Positions 11,701-23,307 of a DNA stretch of 64,000 bases are shown in pieces. Within the stretch, counting starts at the first letter, position 1. Every line of letters begins with the position of its first letter. The stretch covers positions 16,330-80,329 of the forward strand of contig MPNW01000096.1 of the NCBI GenBank assembly GCA_011800805.1, given 5' to 3'. The DNA is from Hirudo medicinalis. Lineage: Eukaryota > Annelida > Clitellata > Hirudinida > Hirudinidae. Made by a program: the position numbers and the translations under genes. The notes under the pieces were generated by a model. It saw only the letters and a program-made list of their open reading frames with translations, made no database searches and was not told where the DNA came from.

Positions 11701-14700
11701 GGTAGCTTTTTGATAATGATAATGGGTTTGTTGGTTCTTTGTTCAAATCCATTGCTATTGGAGTCATTTCAAATGTTAAGATGTTTCAATAATTTAAAAA
11801 AAATTTTAAAAAAATTATTGTGGTTTTGTGATGAATATGTTAATGTTTATGTTAATGAATGAAAATCTTTAAAGTGATGAATATGTTAATGTTTATGTTA
11901 ATGAATGAAAATCTTTAATGTGATGAATATGTTAATGTTTATGTTAATGAATGAAAATCTTTAAAGTGGTCTGAATCCACAACATGCTGCAAACATAATG
12001 TACTATAATCTAATTTATAAAGGCCAACTGTTATGCTGAAACATCATGGTGTCCAGGGATGGTCGCAAAACAAATTTTCAAAATCTCGAACTACTTTGCA
12101 TTTATTAATTTGAACTTAAAACTGATTAATATTCATGAGTGCTTTTATTTGCTCATTGTGATTCTCCAGAACAACCTATTTGTCATATTTTTTTTGTCAT
12201 CCCATTTGCTGTCACGAATGTGATTTTATTCTGTTTTCTTGTGTTTCATTGCTTTTATTATTTATTATTTTTAATTCTCCGAGCAGTAATGCATTATTTT
12301 AGACATTTTATGGTAGCTGGGATAGTTTGAACTAAAATAATTGGTTTTGTTGTTTGTGCTTAGCCATTATTTATTATAAATATCTGACATTACCAAAGAT
12401 AATGTTAAGGATGATTTTAAAATACTAAAAAAATTTAATGTTTTGTTATTATTATTATTATTATTTTCCTTCTAGATGATGTCATTGTTTGCTGCAGCTG
12501 TTACTAACATTGTAGACGTTGTTAGCTTGATTCATAATCGTCAGTTTAATTTGGCCAATATTCATCTTATTCTCTTAATTTTAGCAAGTTAATCGAAGAG
12601 CTTCAGAAACTTCTGGAATGGAGAACCAGAGGAACTGAGTTGTTGTGTGCTTTTGAAATAATATCGAACATAAAAAGACTCGTCGGATTTGACTTAAAGA
12701 AGCAGGAGGAAAGTTCTTTTATGTTATGCTTTACTTTATGTTGTTGGTTCTTATGCAAATGCAGTGCTTATTTTGCTTGGGCCATCACAACAATGCTAGC
12801 ATGATAAAACATCAGACTAACATGATACATGGTTAAGATAAACCTTTCAAGCATTAGCTTTAACAATGCTGACTTGTTTTCTATTTTAGTTCTCTTCAAT
12901 TCGTGTATAAATCACCGACTGAAATATTCGATTTAATTACATCGCTTAATTTCCTTTAAAGACCACGAGAAATTCGTTTCACTGGCTCTTGAGAATATCG
13001 CAACGATGTTTTTATTAGCTTCGTTCCGTTTTAGGATGCCCACGAGTTCCTTGTCTCACTGTTCGAGCACATGGGTTTGGACGAAAACCGAGTCGATGGA
13101 GGACAGCGGTGCAAGAACTTTCAAGATTGTTTTGAGATCACCATCGAGCAGGTCACCAGATGTCTCAAGTGAGGAATTTTAGCATTTTGAAATTTAATGC
13201 TTAAAATAGTTCTTCTATCCATTGCAATTGAAATGGTTTTCATTATAATTCAAATAATTGGTCAAATGTTTTATCTGATGCTCTATCGCTCATCTCTCAC
13301 AGCGAAGTTTTTAAGTAGTGTAGTTTGTTTAAAAAGTGTTTTCATCAAAAAACATTTGTCTTTCTTTAGTTGTGGGGCAGAATCTATAAAGTCCATCACC
13401 CAAAATGAGATTCTATTAGGCTCGGTTGGGTGAGTGCAACCTTCGTTGTTCTCTTTTAGAGTAATTCATTTTTGGATTGAATTTAACAGTTTCATTTAAT
13501 GTCTGAACGGTAAATGCCACGTGCTGTTTGTTTAATTCTCCTAATATCTGTTGGATACTTGATCTTAAATTTAAATTTATTAATCTTAAATTTAAAATAA
13601 TTTAAATAAATTAAAAAAACTGTTTAAACGATTGTAAGAGTTTATTAAAAGAATGTTTTCATGCATAGCAAAGGTAATAAACTTCCTGTACAAAGCTATC
13701 TACATCAGTATTTCCAACCATCTGCGGTCGAGTGCACCTGTTCCGTTTGTCGTCATAAGTGGGCAGAATTGTCTCTCAGGATCAAAAAACCTCCAAGGTT
13801 TTTGCTGATTTCCTTTTTCTGAAAACAACCCATAANNNNNNNNNNNNNNNNNNNNNNNNNNNNNNNNNNNNNNNNNNNNNNNNNNNNNNNNNNNNNNNNN
13901 NNNNNNNNNNNNNNNNNNNNNNNNNNNNNNNNNNNNNNNNNNNNNNNNNNNNNNNNNNNNNNNNNNNNNNNNNNNNNNNNNNNNNNNNNNNNNNNNNNNN
14001 NNNNNNNNNNNNNNNNNNNNNNNNNNNNNNNNNNNNNNNNNNNNNNNNNNNNNNNNNNNNNNNNNNNNNNNNNNNNNNNNNNNNNNNNNNNNNNNNNNNN
14101 NNNNNNNNNNNNNNNNNNNNNNNNNNNNNNNNNNNNNNNNNNNNNNNNNNNNNNNNNNNNNNNNNNNNNNNNNNNNNNNNNNNNNNNNNNNNNNNNNNNN
14201 NNNNNNNNNNNNNNNNNNNNNNNNNNNNNNNNNNNNNNNNNNNNNNNNNNNNNNNNNNNNNNNNNNNNNNNNNNNNNNNNNNNNNNNNNNNNNNNNNNNN
14301 NNNNNNNNNNNNNNNNNNNNNNNNNNNNNNNNNNNNNNNNNNNNNNNNNNNNNNNNNNNNNNNNNNNNNNNNNNNNNNNNNNNNNNNNNNNNNNNNNNNN
14401 NNNNNNNNNNNNNNNNNNNNNNNNNNNNNNNNNNNNNNNNNNNNNNNNNNNNNNNNNNNNNNNNNNNNNNNNNNNNNNNNNNNNNNNNNNNNNNNNNNNN
14501 NNNNNNNNNNNNNNNNNNNNNNNNNNNNNNNNNNNNNNNNNNNNNNNNNNNNNNNNNNNNNNNNNNNNNNNNNNNNNNNNNNNNNNNNNNNNNNNNNNNN
14601 NNNNNNNNNNNNNNNNNNNNNNNNNNNNNNNNNNNNNNNNNNNNNNNNNNNNNNNNNNNNNNNNNNNNNNNNNNNNNNNNNNNNNNNNNNNNNNNNNNNN

Positions 14701-14958
14701 NNNNNNNNNNNNNNNGATGTTTGAAATGTGGTGAAGCCACTAACAATGTTTATTATCCATAATTACTCTAGCTGCAGATTAGCCAACTCTCAGAGAAAAG
14801 TGTTCTGGGAAGAGTTGAGAAAAAGGAAAATTGCAACACTGAGAAGTTCCATAATGAAGTCAGGAGTTTTTAATTTTTTATAACATTGACTTTACTTGTT
14901 AGTGCGCTTATAAATGCCATGAAGGGATATTGAAATGAGTTATGATAGGCTTGACGGC

Positions 14959-14996
<38 letters not shown>

Positions 14997-15515
14997 TAGC
15001 TAATTTATAATGCGCCATTTGCATAGCGTCAGAGGCGCATGTCGATTGTTGATAATTTTAAGTCTAATGTATGCTGACAACAAATTGTAAACATTAATTT
15101 TTATGCTACATTTGCTTATAGCTTGTTAACTTATGTGACCTGATTTAATTATAACTTTTCTAAATTTGACAAATATTTTAGAATGGAAAAAGGCAATCCT
15201 CGGTACATTACAAATTTGTCGGTTCCGTGAGCCACATCGGCAGAGACAATACGAGTGGTAGGGGAACGTGTTCTTAGTTGCGATGGCTTCCATAACCTGT
15301 TAATACATTTAGCATTGTAACCATCACATTTAATCCAAAAGATTGTTATAATAATTGCAATAGGTCACTACATATCAGATTGCCTCCACTTAGCAAGCCA
15401 GTTCCCTCCAAAATGGTTTTCATTCAATGACATGGTTGTTGTGGAAACAAACCTCAAACAGATTGCTTTCCTTAGGTCCCAAAGGGCTTACATACTATTC
15501 TATATGTCAGAGTAA
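8797..15515 (+). CDS. USP37: USP37-type ubiquitin-specific protease (interrupted by assembly gap)
   Basis: Cysteine deubiquitinase of the USP26/29/37 group. Visible exons: 8797-8818 (start, least certain), 8951-9105, 9640-9805, 10294-10324, 10386-10457, 10671-10745, 10862-10921, 11445-11492, 11594-11701, 12585-12705, 13035-13168, 13370-13429, 13669-13797, then gap 13836-14715, then 15182-15257 and 15364-15515. Exons 2-3 encode the PH-like N-terminal domain typical of USP37 (GYMCITSKGEDAYLKF, FWLEVILKNGSRINITPKD). The catalytic Cys box is HGFPNRGTNCYVNSVLQ, DAHEFL follows at exon 11, and a CxxC pair is RCLNCG. The second CxxC is CTCSVC before KKPPR. The His box reads VSHIGRDNTSGHYISD and the C-terminus RSQRAYILFYMSE. 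Phases match at every junction visible. The usual long insert between fingers and His box would lie in the gap. The intron at 12706-13034 begins GA instead of GT. Confidence 0.88.
11828..11965. repeat. Three-copy 46-bp tandem repeat
   Basis: Three nearly perfect 46-bp units (starts 11828, 11874, 11920), each beginning GTGATGAATATGTTAATG, differ by single bases at the unit ends. They lie in an intron of the USP37-like gene and do not overlap any exon. Confidence 0.9.
13836..14715. other. Assembly gap (880 N)
   Basis: Run of undetermined bases inside the USP37-like gene. It should contain the exons with the LILHLKR-type segment and the variable insert preceding the His box. Open frames across it are artefacts. 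Just right of it, 14717-14755 reads CLKCGEATNN in one frame, similar to a USP zinc-finger CxxC, but it runs into a stop and has no supported splice context. Confidence 0.99.
14955..15050 (+). repeat. AAT microsatellite and GCGC-type dispersed repeat fragment
   Basis: An (AAT)n run at about 14961-14993 is followed by TTTATAATGCGCCATTTGC and an AGAGGCGC stretch. This resembles the TTATATAGCGCCATTGC segments at 48940 and 61395, so it is probably a short fragment of the same dispersed family. Confidence 0.45.
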
Positions 15516-17863
15516 GATTGTTATTACTATTATTATCTTCGTTGTTAATGTTAATGGTGAACTAGGTAGTCTATGTCTATTACATACACGTATGATAAAA
15601 TTTAATGGAGTGTATAATGTAATAATAAAAGCATCGTGACAGGTTAATGTAATAGTACAATATCTATGCACTAAAAAACAACTGATTTTATAATGTGTTT
15701 AAATGTTGTCGATTTATTGTAGAGAGCCATGTCATCATGGCTTTGTTTCATTGTTGAATTTTACAGCTTAGAATGGGGATTTTGTCAGTGTTAAATATTA
15801 TTTACATTTTAAATGATGCGACTGCATTGCTTGCCTACATGCCTTTGCATCATCTTTAAAATCTCCTTAACTGGCTTCGGCGCGCTAGCTACATCCGACC
15901 CACCTTATCTCGACCACCTCTTCACCGTCGCCAAATCCCTGACCATCTTCGTTCTTGCTCCGCAATTCGTCTAAACCGACCGGTCCATAGATCGTTCGTC
16001 ATCCATCGAGGCTTCTATTCCTTGCCTGCCATCTGGAACGACCTGCCCCCTGCCATTCACTCTCAACTGACAATTGAGCATGTGCTGAAGACTCATCTTT
16101 TCAGGATAGCAGTGAACTAAGAACCAAGGCATCACATAAACAAACTACTATCATTATTATTAATGCCTGACTACTGGATTCTATCATACACATTCTCCTA
16201 ATTTTTTTTTAGTTTGGTAACTCATTTCTGCATGGAAATTTCATGTTTTTTTCACACACGTGCGGACATTCTTTTAAATTGCATCTTATAGGAAGGAATA
16301 TTATTCTTGCTTGGATGGGACTAGTTGACACATTCCCCTGCTGGTCAAGGTGCAGTTTTAGCTTAAATCATTTACAGCAAATGAAAATAAAGAAGTAAGA
16401 ATATTGCACCATAAGTTCTCTAAATATTTCTAATTAAATGTTTATTTGTTATGACTGATTTTAGCTAGAATTTGACATTCCGATGTTGGGGAGACTTTTT
16501 GCTAAGGGAATGTCTGTCTACTAAAGCACAAAAGAATGATCAAAATTATTTATTATTAGCCTTAGTGAGTTTTAATAAATGATTATGATTCACATTTCTA
16601 GTGTTCAGTCAGCAACAACTTTGAAGTTGTTTCAGCTTTACATATTTGCTTGGAAAAAATATGGAGAGTCTCCAAACAAAAACGAAGCTATGTGTATTTA
16701 GTTAGCACGAAAGTAAAGTTTTCTAACATTTTACCTAGTAAAGCAAGATGTCGCCTTTGTTAAAAATTAGACACCCATTGGAGTGTTTTGTTAATTTTGT
16801 TGGTTCGCGCAGTTTTTTTAGGCGAGGGCCACATTGCTTGTTTCATGTGTAAGTCAAGAAATAAGTTTTCAATGACGGAGTCAAAAGGAATTTCGAAGTC
16901 TTATTTTCGATGATCATAGAAGCCTTCCTGGAATGGCTTTTTCAAACTTGATATCTTGAGCAAACAGGCATGGAAATGGAGTTGAGGCATATTGCCTAAC
17001 TAAAGATTCAGAGCTTGATTAGAGTGACGCATGTTCACAAAACTTCTAGACAACCAGTATTTCTGGAGGTGGCGAGCAGAGGATGACGACTGCCAGGTCT
17101 TCAAGTGAGGAAATATTTAGTTAAGTCTTATCGTGATGAAAGTCAAATCCTTGCGGATGACTCCAGTTCTTCGGAGTGATTGCATAATCACTTGATAAGC
17201 CCGCGATCGGGTTTCACGGACAAATTCAAATTCGTATAGCATGTCATATGCTATTGGTCCGCGACGAGCAGTACTCATAAAAGACAACACCGGGGTTGGT
17301 TTATTTATGGATTAAATCAAAAACTATTGTAGCTCATATTTAAGCTTTACATCTTGACACCAAATTAAGCTTTAGTAAAATTCTCTACCTTAAAAAATGT
17401 ATCCACAATAGCTTGTTTAAATGGAGTCTTATAAGTGTTGCAACGCCTACAGGGATAGGCTGGGTTGGAGACTCAGTTTAATTTGAGGTCAAATGCATTT
17501 GCCTCCCCCTCTCCCTAAATTATGTCCCCGAAAATAATAATTTCTAGGGCTCCATGTCAACCTCTTCATTCAATCTTAAATTCACATATTTTCCGATCAA
17601 ATAACTACGATATAAAGAAAAGTGCGAAACATATTTTTATATACATAATTCTTTTGAACATTATTCAAGTAAAACTTCAAAAAATGTAAATGTTACATCA
17701 GCAAAACATTTCGAACAATAATTAATTTTATATAAATAAAATAAAATGTAGGAGTACAAAAATACAAACTTAATGAGCGATAACCATTTATTTTGTTGTC
17801 CTCGTGTTTGCGTCGTATTTGTTTGGATTGGTGTTTACATTGCTTTAGTATTTCATACTCAGG
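15516..17863. other. Intergenic USP37-like to MAK16
   Basis: Begins with the probable USP37-like 3' UTR (TAATAAAAG near 15624). Apart from the LINE tail listed separately at 15888-16122, I recognise no gene. Several short GC-balanced patches between 16800 and 17300 have no open frame of interest. Confidence 0.4.
15888..16122 (+). mobile_element. LINE 3' terminal ORF fragment
   Basis: One frame reads through about 75 codons ending in a stop at 16120 and resembles the C-terminal end of non-LTR retrotransposon reverse-transcriptase ORFs: Arg/Pro-rich stretch, then FYSLPAIWNDLPPAI (the usual WNxLPxxI motif), then a short helix before the stop. Base composition is richer in G+C than its surroundings. 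No upstream RT domain is present, so this is a truncated 3' copy. Confidence 0.7.
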
Positions 17864-19819
17864 ATGCATAGTGACGATGTTAGTTATAATACGATGCCGT
17901 TTCGAGTTTATGGAGTCATTTCACTAACCATTCTGAAATAATTAACCTTTGACTTCTTAGGTAGTATGGGGTGTAATAAATTCCGGGCACTGCTCGTTCA
18001 GGATGCCGTAAGTTATTTTAAGCTTTCTAATTTTAGAATTTTGTTTATCAGTCGGTTGTCTTTATTAAATTTATCTGATGATTTGGCAGATGCAAATCAA
18101 AATATAAAAATAACTAAGTTGTTGTATCACTAGCTCAAAAACTGAAAAGTTCTGTAAAAACAAGTACAACCTGACAGGACTATGTAACAGAAAGTCTTGT
18201 TCACTTGCCAACAGCAACTATGCAACTATTCGGGAGGAAGAAGGTTGTAGTTTTTTATATAAAAATTATATTTTAATTGCTTTCTAGAATTGATGCATTG
18301 ACTCATTTAATTTTGTTTCTTAATGCATTGCTTACATACTTGAACAGGTATATGTTATTTATACATGAAAACAATAGAAAGAGCCCCATTTCCAAATAGA
18401 CTTTGGGAAAAAGTAAAACTCTCACGAAATTATGAAAAGGCTCGTAAACAGATAGATGAAAATCTCATATACTGGCCAAGGTCTGAATGTCATCTAATGA
18501 TGTCTACTAATGTATCTTTAAAAATGATGTTTATGTGATTATGATTTTTAAAAGTTAATTTTTAGCTAAGATTCTGAAAGTTTGGGACACACACTCTTTG
18601 TCTTTTGTTATTTAACTTGTTATCTTACGTTTAGTGTATTTTTAAACATTTAATTGGGTATCAAATTTTTTGCAGATTTTATATTCAGAAATGCAAACAA
18701 AGGCATACAAAGATACTACAATATCTCAGTAGAATGAGAAAACTGACACTTAAAAGACAGTGAGCCCCTAACTAAATAATTTATTTCTAGATTATTTGAA
18801 TATTTTGTTCCTGTCGTACAAAAGCTCAACTTAATTTAAATTTAATTAGCTCATTAATCAAGGTTAACTTCGGATTGCCTTTTGTGTCTTGACCCTCCCA
18901 TTTTTTCAGAAAGAAGATTGTTCCTTTGAGTAAAAAGGTTGAGAGGAGAGAAGCAAGAAGGGAGGTATGTCAATAGAAAGTCTTTGAATGATCAATAGCC
19001 AATGATGTTTATTTTTGAAAATTGTCTTTGTTAAAAGTCCAGTAGAATCCTGATAACTTTATTAAAAATGGTTTCTTAAACCTGCACATTTACAGGAAAA
19101 AGCACTGACAGTGGCTCGAATTGATAATGTCATTCAAAAGGAACTTGAAGAGAGGCTTAAATCAGGAAAAGTGAGCACCTAGCCAACAAATTATATTTTA
19201 ATATATTTTCCTTCATGTTTTGGTCTGCTGTTTCATGATTTCCAAAATCCTCAGTTATGATCTCCATTTTATGTATTTTGTGTTTCAGTATGGCAACATT
19301 CACAGCTTCCCTCAGAAAGCCTACAACCAGGCAATGGAAGAGCTCGATGTAGAAGAGGTAGCCCTTTCAGATATACCAGTCAATCAACATGTCAAATTAT
19401 GTTGTTGTTTTTAAAACTTAGCCATCATATTTAATTACATCATTTGAATCCTGTTTGGAGTGTAACCACATTCTTGTGATATCACAAGGCTCTAAACTAA
19501 ACCTGCAATAAGATAATGAAAGATCCTTATTTTCCCATAAATTCTAAATGTAATACCTTAATCCGCATCCCAACAGGATGAAGATGAGACAGAAGAAAGA
19601 GAATATGTTGAAGACTTTGAAGAGAGCGACCTCTCAGATATGGAGGAAATGGATATTGACGAGGAGGATGAAGAGCAAGTTGAAGAGCTCATCAAGATGG
19701 GCAACAAACAAAAAGAGAAACTTGTCATCCAATACGAAGATGAAACCGAAAAGCTTTCTAGATTGGTCAATCATAATAATCATAATGGGCCCAGTACTTC
19801 ACAAGACCTGGATTGGTGA
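17864..19819 (+). CDS. MAK16: MAK16 ribosome biogenesis protein
   Basis: Nucleolar factor required for 60S subunit / 25-28S rRNA maturation. Nine exons are in phase: 17864-17878, 17961-18007, 18134-18243, 18348-18480, 18676-18759, 18910-18964, 19096-19170, 19289-19357 and 19577-19819, giving 276 residues against about 300 in human. The first exon encodes only MHSDD. The conserved N-terminal core is clear: [17 protein letters not shown] (with the Cys cluster), [60 protein letters not shown]. The C-terminal half is a long Asp/Glu tract, as in the family. All introns are GT-AG. AATAAA lies near 19861. An alternative splice from the last exon (GTCAAT at 19765) to an AG near 19877 would change the tail, but the unspliced stop is simpler. 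Confidence 0.96.
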
Positions 19820-20320
19820 AGCAACTCTATTTAAATTTAGCTGTTAAACTCTGATAGTAACAATAAACTGTGCTAGGACCGACTCGAGTTACTATTGATC
19901 AATTTGATGAACAATCAAATAGCACGAACCCTACATCATCTGCTGCCAATGGCTCCACTTGTCGCTGAAAGTATGGAATTCATTGCCAACTGACCTCCCC
20001 AAACACCCGAGTTTTCTAACAACAACTACCTGCAACTTTCCGTTGTTTTCCAACATTCAATGCCCGGACATGTACGCAAGTTACATCGCTTCCATGATCA
20101 TTGAGCTCTATTCACACTCATTGCTTTATCCAAGATTAATATTTGTAATTTTCAAACAACATTGAGCAAATTGTGAAAAATAATCAGCCTAAATATGGCA
20201 ATTTTTGCAGTCAGCCAAAACGTGTCTTGTCAAACCACAAGCACTATTTTTAAGCTATTTAATTTCATGACGGCCCAGAATGTTTTTAGATCATGGGTTC
20301 CTCGTTTCAATGTATCTCGA
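19820..20320 (+). mobile_element. Intergenic with LINE tail fragment
   Basis: Between MAK16 and the convergent NBR1-like gene. A plus-strand frame at about 19955-20060 reads LSLKVWNSLPTDLPKHPSF, the common C-terminal motif of LINE reverse-transcriptase ORFs, then degenerates. The rest shows nothing recognisable beyond the MAK16 polyadenylation signal. Confidence 0.5.
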
Positions 20321-23307
20321 TTAACAATATCCTTCAGCCACTATGTAATCAATGATCTGGTTGAAATTGCATTCAAATTTCTTGATTAGGTTTGAGTTGA
20401 GGGTCCTGTCGGCGAAACCCATCTCGATTAGGGCGGCCATGATACCCTCGGCGGTGGAAGGTTGCTCAGTGGCAGATGTAGTCCATTTCATGGCCGGAGG
20501 GATCCAATCATAGCTATCCTTCTGCATTGAAAAAAGAGATTAATTCAATACTAAAATTTAATAATAAATTATTTATCGAATTTCCTGAGTCAAACCTAAT
20601 GCAGGTCTTATCTATCCTATGATATCACCATGCTCCTAAGCAGTATTCCATTCACCTGCATTGGGTATTGGAGATTGTCTATGTGGAATGCCTTGAAAAC
20701 TCTTCTGAAGGTATTGACAGTTCTTATTGCAACACCAGATACCTGGTGAGCAGCTTGGGCAAGCAGATCCACGACATGAGGAGGCGAGTCATCACTTTTG
20801 AAATGAACAGTAAGACGAGTTAAACAGACATTTACAATGCAATGCTAAATTGTTGACAGAGCAAAATTTTTAGCTACCAATTATTAATGCAACACATGCG
20901 ATGGTGAAAAGGCGACAGTTGAGTGTCATGTTTGCAACAAGGTCAGGTGATTATAATGTCCTTACATTCAATTTAGATAGAAAATAGCATTTAGATTATA
21001 TGGTACCATACCCAGTATGGTAAGACTAGCTAAATGCAAAATGCTAGTATTGCAATATGTGCCTTAGTTTCAGTGGCAGTGACTAATGACACCTAAAGTT
21101 CCAAAAGGTGCTGCTAGATTGTGAAAGCAGAAAAACGAATTACATCATTCGTTTGAAACAAAAAACTATCGGCCACACTGTCGACCTGTTAGTAAATGGA
21201 TCTCTGACATCATGGAAGCTCCTCTCAAAGGACTCTAATCTTGTCCTTCTATGTGGTACAAACTCCTCACTTGCAGTGACCAATGTGACGTCCTCTCCAG
21301 AAGCTTCAATGTCATCATTTGCGTCGACTTTAAGCCTCGTGCTTCTAAAACTCTCGATTCCCATGTTTTGTTCCTGTTGGCCAGTACCATGGTAATCTGA
21401 ATCAAAAACCAGATTCGAGTCATTTAGGTCTTCTGGAGGCTCGACCCAGAGTAGTTCCTCCTCATCACAACTTTGGTCATCTTGAGCTCTCTTCCCTGAC
21501 CATCCTCTGCAAACTTCAAAATTGGGAATGAAATGCTCTCCAGAACTAGCTGATGGATTGAAATGTTATTAGGTTCGAAGCAAATATTGAAAGATGAGCA
21601 GTAAGAATAAGTGAACTGTGGAGTATTTTTCTCAATTATCAATCTGTCAGATGCAGTAAATCAACACTCACCTCTTTGAGTGGGGATTTTAACAAGGCTA
21701 GTCTTGAACAGATCAGGGGGCTTGGTAAGGATGAAACAGTCGGGCATGGAGACAATGGAGATACAATCCCATTCACTACTGGCAGTGGAAATGTCATCAT
21801 CTAAGGGTATTATTCATTACTAATGGCATGTGAAATACTTTTGACAATTCTGCAGGTCAAACTAGCTATCTAGGTGATGCTGATGATTTCACCACAGATG
21901 ACAATAATTCCATGATAACGCAAAAACATAGAAATGTAAAGAACCATTCGGGTCATCTTCTCTTTTCATACCATCCTCACAATGGAAAAAACTCCTGCAG
22001 TCAAAACTTGAATCACTGCTTGCATCTTCATCACTTTCTGGCTTCTCATCATAATCAATCATAGGCTTTCTGATGGTAATATGCCACTTTTTGTGTTTAT
22101 TTCCCAAACATTCTTCACACAATGAAGGTGTATCTCTGCAAGAACTGCAAACAAATCTTCGTAAAAATCTTCATTTATTGTTGTCGTCGTCCACTCACAT
22201 GCAAATGAATCGAAGCCCTCCTAAACTGCCCTTGCACTGATCGCAGTTGATTCCAATGTCAGAAGAAGATCTAACGGCTAATTAAATATCATTTACATCG
22301 TATTAACGTCATTAATACTAATTGGGTGACGTTAAATGAATTACAATAACATTCACGAATACAACTTCAAAATTCATTTAGATGTATTATATTTAGGTGT
22401 TCAAGCCCTCCTTATCTGAGATAATCAGTGAATGTTCATGCATCACCTACCTTCATCGATTTCCTCTAAGATTTTCCTAGAAGTTTTAAGAAAAAGCATT
22501 CTATTATCTTACATTATAAGGAAATTTTCAATTTAATTTTATAAGATAAACTTGAGAGTTATAATTTTCAATACCATTCAAGAAAGATGTTATTTATTCT
22601 TGTGATAGATTCCAAAATAAATACATTAACATGATAGCAATTATACAAGAAGCAGTGCATTGACTTGTCAGCATACTATGGTTACAAGAACTTATAATAT
22701 AAATATAATTGATAAGATATAATCAATATAAAAAATTGTTCAGAAATTTTTAGCTTAGAAACTTACCCGTCAAAATAAAATGGTGAACTTTGAAAGCCAG
22801 AGCACTCCAGTAAATCAGTATCAAGTTTAACCTGAAGTTGCCAGCAATTCACTATCATTATGAAATAATCTACATAATCCACTGAGAAACGTTAAATGCG
22901 CACAAATAACTTGAATGGCTCTATCTATTTTTATTTATCTGATGATGGTTAAGCTATTGAAGTCAAGCTGTTACTAACTCCCTCATCCATATTCCACTCG
23001 CCAAATTCGTTCACGACAGATATCGGCCCTATATTCTTAAACACAAATTTTAAAATTGTTCAGAAACAACGCAGACGGCGATTAAATTCGAATAACGTAG
23101 AATAATCTTTTTCAAGTCTCGAAACAATCGATTGCACAACACCCAACAATGGCTATAGAGCATAACACCAAAAACAATGTAAGTTTGACACATATACAAA
23201 TAAATCATATAATAACATTTCTATATATCAACCTTTCGAAGAGGGAAGCCCTCTAAACACTGCATTGCTTTCGTTTCATCATCACAAACCCGAATCCAGG
23301 GAAACAT
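20321..23307 (-). CDS. NBR1: NBR1/p62-like selective autophagy receptor (ZZ-LIR-UBA)
   Basis: Predicted cargo receptor that binds ubiquitinated cargo and Atg8/LC3. Ten in-phase exons: 23233-23307, 22979-23036, 22767-22851, 22451-22476, 22199-22277, 21972-22144, 21672-21800, 21186-21549, 20656-20794 and 20321-20521, giving 442 residues. A ZZ zinc finger (about 88-135) has pairs CDQC, CISC, CEEC and a final HKKWH. An acidic run is followed by ASSEWDCISIVSMPDCF; EWDCI fits the W-x-x-I LIR and aligns with the NBR1 LIR region (ASSEDYIIILPECF-like). A short amphipathic segment (AIRTVNTFRRVFKAFH) precedes the UBA (AALIEMGFADRTLN...IIDYIV), which is NBR1-like. No PB1 motif and no four-tryptophan (FW) domain is visible. 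The total length equals p62 rather than the ~960-residue NBR1. The first two exons are the least certain. Symbol chosen on UBA and LIR similarity; SQSTM1 is the alternative. Confidence 0.85.

Noticed and set aside
13700..14746. Long open frames on both strands
   Set aside because: Consist mostly of the N run; same for frames across 32774-33105 and 49200-49530.
19578..19847. Plus-strand Lys/Met-rich frame over the last MAK16 exon
   Set aside because: Shadow frame; the acidic frame is the conserved MAK16 tail.
23152..23182. Plus-strand ATG exon (MAIEHNTKNN then GTAAGT)
   Set aside because: No downstream exon in phase and it overlaps an intron of the minus-strand NBR1-like gene.
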